Origin: Bacillota bacterium
GTDB lineage: Bacteria > Bacillota > UBA4882 > UBA8346
Length of the DNA stretch: 64,000 nucleotides
Assembly (NCBI GenBank): GCA_023435565.1
Contig: JAEYRN010000017.1
Coordinates: 101,215-165,214 of the forward strand
Direction: 5' to 3'
Made by a program: the position numbers and the translations under genes
Part shown: piece by piece, positions 60,312 to 64,000 of the stretch
Position numbering within the stretch: position 1 is the first letter of the stretch
Layout of the letters: each line of letters begins with the position of its first letter
Notes under the pieces: model-generated
Told to the model about the DNA's origin: nothing
Databases searched by the model: none
What the model saw: only the letters and a program-made list of their open reading frames with translations

Positions 60312-60797
60312 TTATTCCGTTACTTTCTCCCCGCGTTTCAGGGCGTTTTGGAGTTTAATGATCGCCTTGAACTGGGTATTAAATGCGACCTTCATCGGCT
60401 CAATTAGCTCCTTGGAAAGGCCTTTTTCCCCTTGGAGTTCGTGAAGCTTACGCAGGTTCTCCAGGTTCTCTTGAAGTAGTACAATCTGTTCGGTGACGAT
60501 TTTATTGTCGTCGAGCATTTCGGCGCGGAGCGAAAGAGTGGTAAGTGTCCCCTGGATCTCATCGTAAAAGCCGGTATTCCTCGCATAAGTCCCTTCCGCC
60601 GTTCCCGCCAACCGTTCCATTTTGATTAGGAAAGTCCCGATGTCGCTTTGCAGTTCCGTGGCATATTGGTCGATCAGTTGGTCGTAGTCGGAAATTAGTT
60701 TGATGGAACAGCCGGTAGTTAAGGTTATGAGTAACACAAGGATTATTGGTAGAAAGAGTCCGGTTTTATACTTTTTAGATAGATTAAGTAAATACAT
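60312..60797 (-). CDS. Helical lipoprotein of unknown function
   Basis: The 161-residue protein has a lipoprotein signal (TGLFLPIILVLLITLTTGC, lipobox LTTGC) and a mature part made of long helices (QLIDQYATELQSDIGTFLIKMERLAG, EQIVLLQENLENLRKLHELQG), so it is probably a surface-anchored coiled coil. Family is not recognised. ATG at 60797 with GGAGGTGA upstream is chosen; the frame extends to 60941 without a ribosome site. It is in line with the helical protein and HU-like gene on the same strand, about 300 bp away. Confidence 0.65.
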   Translation of the reverse strand: MYLLNLSKKYKTGLFLPIILVLLITLTTGCSIKLISDYDQLIDQYATELQSDIGTFLIKMERLAGTAEGTYARNTGFYDEIQGTLTTLSLRAEMLDDNKIVTEQIVLLQENLENLRKLHELQGEKGLSKELIEPMKVAFNTQFKAIIKLQNALKRGEKVTE

Positions 60798-61154
60798 GAT
60801 TTCACCTCCATTTCTTCTATTTTGTGGGAATAGCAATGAATATATTTTTCTATGTTTGTAAAACAATTCCTGCAAATACAAATAAAAACTTGGAATTAAT
60901 TTGGATTGTCTGGAAAATTCGAGGAATTGGAAGATGAACAAAAAATCGACTCACCTTGCCTCTCTATCCATGTAGAAACACTGGGAGTTGTGTCAATAGA
61001 GAGGAAAGGCTGATCAAGACGGGAATTTGACTGGGGAATTTCCTTGCATCTTTTTCTATGAAAACCAGTTTATTACTAATTGACCCGGTATGGCAATTAC
61101 TCCAAGTCGGTGTTATAATAAAAAAACAACAAACAGATGTTCGGAGAATAAAAC

Positions 61155-61412
61155 ATGCATGTCGAAAAGGTAGCAGATTCGATTGATATGATTGCAGCTT
61201 TTAAAAACGGAAAGATAAAGCCGTTGGTTTTTTTGTGGCGGGGCCGGAGGATCAAAGATCTTCAGGTGAAATCGACTTGGGAGGTAAGGCAAGGCGAAGG
61301 AAAGCAGATATTTTTTAATCTATCGCATCAAAACGATACTATTTATAAAGTTTATTTGGATACAAGATCTTGGAGATGGACGCTGGAATCGGTGTTTTCG
61401 AAGTGGTTGTGA
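61155..61412 (+). CDS. Small protein of unknown function
   Basis: The 85-residue protein has a pattern of beta strands: IKPLVFLWRGRRIKDLQVKSTWEVRQGEGKQIFFNLS (partial), YKVYLDTRSWRWTLESVF. It looks like a small beta-sandwich or barrel such as those seen in DUF6504-like proteins; I am not certain. CGGAG lies 8 bp before the ATG. Cytosolic. A probable -10 (TATAAT at about 61114) lies upstream. Confidence 0.6.
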   Translation: MHVEKVADSIDMIAAFKNGKIKPLVFLWRGRRIKDLQVKSTWEVRQGEGKQIFFNLSHQNDTIYKVYLDTRSWRWTLESVFSKWL

Positions 61413-61527
61413 TAAGTTGGTTTAATTAAGTTCATTTGGAAAGTCTTAAATATTTTTCCAAATTAGCCGATTAATATAAGGCTGGTTACTTTTTATGTAA
61501 CCGGACAAAATATTAGGAGGCGTTTTT

Positions 61528-62007
61528 ATGAAAAAGATACTGGTTTGTTTGATGGTAGTGGTCTGTTTGTTGGGATTGGGAAGTGTGGCGTTTGGGAAAA
61601 GCGGGAGTGCAATCATTCCTCACTTTGATGCATCTGGTTCAGTTCAAGCTTATTATTTATATATATCTAATATAACGAGTGAACCCATATCTGTTGTAGT
61701 CACATTATATAAACAAGATGGTTCAATCGTTATTGGCTCAAATGTATCTAACTATGGGGCAGGTATATCAGATTGGAACATTAACCCAAATAATGCTACA
61801 GTTTCATTTACATTAGACAGCAACTGTACTGCTGAGGTATATACTACTTCATCTTTAGTTGGTACCACTTGGGGATATGGAAATATTGAGTGGAGCCAAA
61901 ACAGTAGAGCTTCACAAGGTTTAGTTGCATATGCATTTGCAGAGTGTAATTCTGCATACCATTTCACAAAAAATGATGTTATGATTAATAATGGTCAACC
62001 ATTCTAA
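61528..62007 (+). CDS. Secreted protein of unknown function
   Basis: The 159-residue protein has a signal peptide (MKKILVCLMVVVCLLGLGSVAFGK) and a beta-rich mature part with many Ser, Thr, Asn and Tyr (AIIPHFDASGSVQAYYLYISNITS, ISVVVTLYKQDGSIVIG), like a small extracellular beta-sandwich. Two Cys (about 100 and 140) might form a disulfide. The AT-rich, Asn-rich usage differs from neighbours, and the gene may be acquired. GGAGG precedes the ATG. A terminator follows. Confidence 0.65.
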   Translation: MKKILVCLMVVVCLLGLGSVAFGKSGSAIIPHFDASGSVQAYYLYISNITSEPISVVVTLYKQDGSIVIGSNVSNYGAGISDWNINPNNATVSFTLDSNCTAEVYTTSSLVGTTWGYGNIEWSQNSRASQGLVAYAFAECNSAYHFTKNDVMINNGQPF

Positions 62008-62026
62008 ACAATCCAAATCATTTACT

Positions 62027-62053
62027 AAAAGGGAGGTAATTAGCCTCCCTTTT
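62027..62053 (+). terminator. Terminator of the secreted-protein gene
   Basis: AAAAGGGAGG (62027-62036) pairs with CCTCCCTTTT (62044-62053) around a 7-nt loop. Confidence 0.85.
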
Positions 62054-62070
62054 CATTTAACAACTCAACT

Positions 62071-62805
62071 TCAATTCAAGGCCGATAATCTTTCAATCCC
62101 CATTTTTTCGGCTTGGGCGTATAGTTTAGCCGGGGATTTGTGGAAGGCTTTACGGACCTTCGAAAGATTTCTTTCGGAGGTCCACAGTTTTTGAAATAGT
62201 TCGCGCCGTTCAGGGGTCCAATATTCATCCTCCCGCTTCGGCAGATTGTCGGGATGATAACCTAAAACTTGGGTCCGGTAGTAATATTTGATTTGTTCAA
62301 CCGAGAAATCGGGGTAAAATTCGGCAAGTTGTTTCCAGCATTTTAATTCCCGATATCGTTCGATCAGTGTTTCGCGTTCTTGTTTCGATAGTATATTTTT
62401 CAGTTTCGGTTTCGGGTCCGGTTTGACTTTTTTCCATCTGAAATATTGATATTTTATGTTATGTAATTCAAAACGCGGAAATTGAGCGCCAATCTCTTTC
62501 CACGGGCGGGGTTTCCCAGATCTACAATACTGCTCGTCTATAAGGCGCAGTTCGGTTTCAGTAAGTTTCGGATATAGCAGTTGAGTTGGTTTTGCTCCTT
62601 TTCGATATCCGCAAATGAGAAAGTAATAAACATATTCCAATTTGTGTCCGGTATAACCCGGAAAAAACACCTCAGCCGCCTTAAAGCTTCCGGTTGATTC
62701 AACCACGTTGGCTAAAAGCTGAAATTGTTCGCGGGTAAATTCGATTAGGTATTTGGATTTGTATGGGTAGAGCGGCCAGGTTTTGTTGATATATTTTATG
62801 AACAT
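62071..62805 (-). CDS. Protein with four Myb/SANT-like helical repeats
   Basis: The 244-residue protein contains four repeats of about 40-50 residues: FTREQFQLLANVVE..FPGYTGHKLEYVYYFL, LTETELRLIDEQYC..FPRFELHNIKYQYFRW, LSKQERETLIERYREL..YPDFSVEQIKYYYRT and WTPERRELFQKLWTSE..FHKSPAKLYAQAEKMG. Each has an aromatic/acidic first helix, a middle helix ending in a short turn and a Lys/Tyr-rich third helix, as in Myb/SANT units. DNA binding is inferred. It is rich in Lys, Arg and Tyr. Upstream ribosome site is weak, so the start is uncertain. Confidence 0.55.
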   Translation of the reverse strand: MFIKYINKTWPLYPYKSKYLIEFTREQFQLLANVVESTGSFKAAEVFFPGYTGHKLEYVYYFLICGYRKGAKPTQLLYPKLTETELRLIDEQYCRSGKPRPWKEIGAQFPRFELHNIKYQYFRWKKVKPDPKPKLKNILSKQERETLIERYRELKCWKQLAEFYPDFSVEQIKYYYRTQVLGYHPDNLPKREDEYWTPERRELFQKLWTSERNLSKVRKAFHKSPAKLYAQAEKMGIERLSALN

Positions 62806-62977
62806 TGACTTGGTTAACCTTTCGGTTTGATAAAGAGGTTTTGATTGCCGATTTCCGCGTGGTCATTCTCAAACATCCTTGTTTTCCATGACTTTGACCT
62901 ATCCTGGGTCTTAACTAAAACCCTACGGCTCCGAATTTACAATCAACCCGTTTAAAACCGGCTCTTAGGTCTATCAT

Positions 62978-63391
62978 TTAAATTTTAGACTCTACAAAAT
63001 CAACTAAACCATAATAACTATTATCATTACCCTCAATTAGAATAAGGCGGTAAACCGTCTGGTCCTCAAGAACAACCATTAAATCGGTGGTAGCATCTTC
63101 TATTAGAGGTTTTATGGAGAACTTATTATCCGTATATTCACATTTAAAGGCTTCTTCCTCTTTCAATAATGCCAGTTTGATATCGGACTGAAAGACCAAA
63201 GTGGTTTCCTTGCCGGAAAGAGTATAAATATTGGTTACGCCCAAGGATGAAGTAACGGTTTTGGTTAGGCATTTGGGGGTGTTTAGGTAATAAAGGATGT
63301 ATAATAGGGCAAATATCAGAGTGTAATATAATAGATTTTTTAGGGTGAATTTTTTGATTATTGGTTTAAGAATGTTAGTAATGATGATCAC
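62978..63391 (-). CDS. Membrane-anchored protein of unknown function
   Basis: The 137-residue protein has one membrane segment (LKNLLYYTLIFALLYILYYLN) after a short basic N-terminus, and an outside beta-rich part (TKTVTSSLGVTNIYTLSGKETTLVFQSDIK). No family recognised. The start is unclear: GTG at 63391 is part of the AGAGGTG ribosome site, so a nearby ATT or ATC codon may be used. It lies beside the CRISPR-like repeats. Confidence 0.55.
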   Translation of the reverse strand: MIIITNILKPIIKKFTLKNLLYYTLIFALLYILYYLNTPKCLTKTVTSSLGVTNIYTLSGKETTLVFQSDIKLALLKEEEAFKCEYTDNKFSIKPLIEDATTDLMVVLEDQTVYRLILIEGNDNSYYGLVDFVESKI

Positions 63392-63407
63392 CTCTTTTGG
63401 AGTCGAA

Positions 63408-63496
63408 CCAAGTCCACCTCATAGGTAATCTAAATACTCGGCAAAAGACCAAATTCGGACGGGACATGTTTCAATCCCTCATAGGTAGACTAAAAC
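63408..63496 (-). CRISPR. Relict CRISPR array: one intact and one degenerate repeat, no cas genes
   Basis: The 29-bp sequence at 63468-63496 (GTTTCAAT-CCCTCATAGGTAGACTAAAAC on the plus strand) has the GTTT...ATTGAAAC ends of clostridial type I-B repeats when read on the minus strand. A degenerate second copy lies 60 bp away (63408-63436), keeping CCTCATAGGTA..CTAAA. The spacer is 30-31 nt. Decay of one repeat at the distal end and lack of cas genes mark it as an orphan. Confidence 0.65.
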
Positions 63497-63526
63497 CATT
63501 TAAGATAAGGTAGGGAGGATTTATTT

Positions 63527-63838
63527 CTATTCTTTAATAATTTTGGCAAGACGTGATGATGTTTGATGTTTTTGGTCGGGATAATCATTTTTACAGCCCG
63601 AACGTAAAATATGATAACCTGCGTAGGTTGTTAATAATATAGCAAAATGGGTTTTACTTTGGCTTTTTAGCATATAAAAGATAACTGCTTGAATAAAATA
63701 CCATATTATGCTTATTGTTATTGAGATTCCTTTATTTAAGAAATTTCTTACTATTAAAAACCTAATAATTAAAGGTAGCGACAACCCAATACCCCAAGTA
63801 ATTATAAAACTAGTTATTAATGTTAATGCGAGATCCAT
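63527..63838 (-). CDS. Small membrane protein of unknown function
   Basis: The protein of about 103 residues has about three membrane segments (LALTLITSFIITWGIGLSLPLIIRFLI, ISITISIIWYFIQAVIFYML, HFAILLTTYAGYHIL; each partial). The tail is polar (KNDYPDQKHQTSSRLAKIIKE). No family recognised. ATG at 63838 with AGGAG 8 bp upstream is preferred over GTG at 63847. Confidence 0.55.
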   Translation of the reverse strand: MDLALTLITSFIITWGIGLSLPLIIRFLIVRNFLNKGISITISIIWYFIQAVIFYMLKSQSKTHFAILLTTYAGYHILRSGCKNDYPDQKHQTSSRLAKIIKE

Positions 63839-63878
63839 TTTGATCACTCCTACTTCTTTTTCCTTTTATTATTCAACT

Positions 63879-63901
63879 CAACTTTCGCAGAGCGAAAGTT
63901 G
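63879..63901. repeat. CAACTTTCGC hairpin
   Basis: CAACTTTCGC (63879-63888) and GCGAAAGTTG (63892-63901) form a perfect 10-bp stem with a 3-nt loop. The arms match those of the repeat upstream of hisD. The remaining 100 bp to the window end are AT-rich without a recognised gene. Confidence 0.6.
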
Positions 63902-64000
63902 GAACAAACCCAATAAACAGTAATTATCAGGCATAAAAATGAACAGTAATTGACAAATTAGCGAAAATCATATAAAAACACCCCTTCATTTGGTATAGTG

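Overview
The window comes from the chromosome of an endospore-forming, low-to-moderate GC Firmicute (Clostridia-like). Evidence for sporulation is a gerA-gerB-gerC germinant-receptor operon, the spore protease gpr, a BofC-like protein and a Spo0E-like phosphatase. Evidence for a Firmicute is the yqhH-yqhG pair, PrsW, strong GGAGG ribosome sites with many TTG and GTG starts, and the familiar order rpsT/gpr...lepA-hemW-hrcA-grpE-dnaK-dnaJ-prmA. No rRNA or tRNA gene was recognised.

Layout. 1-7.3 kb: a BlaI-type repressor and an M56 metalloprotease fused to an M23 domain, with a promoter lying in a palindromic operator; then small genes (scramblase-like, DUF1653, amidase-like, CBS pair, zinc ribbon, secreted esterase) with two copies of a small structured insertion element. 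7.5-20.5 kb: an EF-G paralogue, a probable structured RNA near 9.86-10.06 kb, BofC-like, yebC, prsW, a cNMP-binding protein, pgsA, a radical SAM protein, yqhH-yqhG, rsmE, and an ArsR/small Cys-rich protein/MFS efflux cluster. 21-25.7 kb: two tandem paralogues joining a LacI-type ligand-binding domain to HD-GYP. 26-39 kb: the heat-shock region under CIRCE control, with an archaeal-like (group III) chaperonin between hrcA and grpE, followed by hemW and lepA. 39-47.5 kb: a cNMP-binding/GGDEF protein, a LysE exporter, murJ, gpr, a CsgG-like secreted protein and rpsT. 47.7-51.3 kb: hisD-hisB-hisH-hisF. 51.4-55.2 kb: gerA-gerB-gerC. 55.3-58.5 kb: a small membrane protein, a promoter-to-terminator small RNA candidate, DUF2294, an OFA-type MFS and a Spo0E-like protein. 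58.6-64 kb: an accessory region with an XRE repressor, an HU-like protein, a 22-bp tandem array in strict register, a lipoprotein, secreted and membrane orphans, a protein with four apparent Myb/SANT-like repeats, and a two-repeat CRISPR relic without cas genes.

How it fits together. Proteostasis genes share a CIRCE-controlled promoter, and several gene junctions carry hairpins that could set stoichiometry. Signalling is rich in cyclic nucleotides: two HD-GYP proteins with cytosolic sugar-binding-type sensors and a GGDEF protein with a cNMP-binding domain. Intergenic spaces carry several families of short inverted-repeat elements (four terminal-repeat elements of 98-112 bp between 43.5 and 48.6 kb, nested hairpins at 4.3 and 20.8 kb, and a 180-bp element at 5.1 kb whose insertion can be read against an uninterrupted copy of its target at 40.6 kb).
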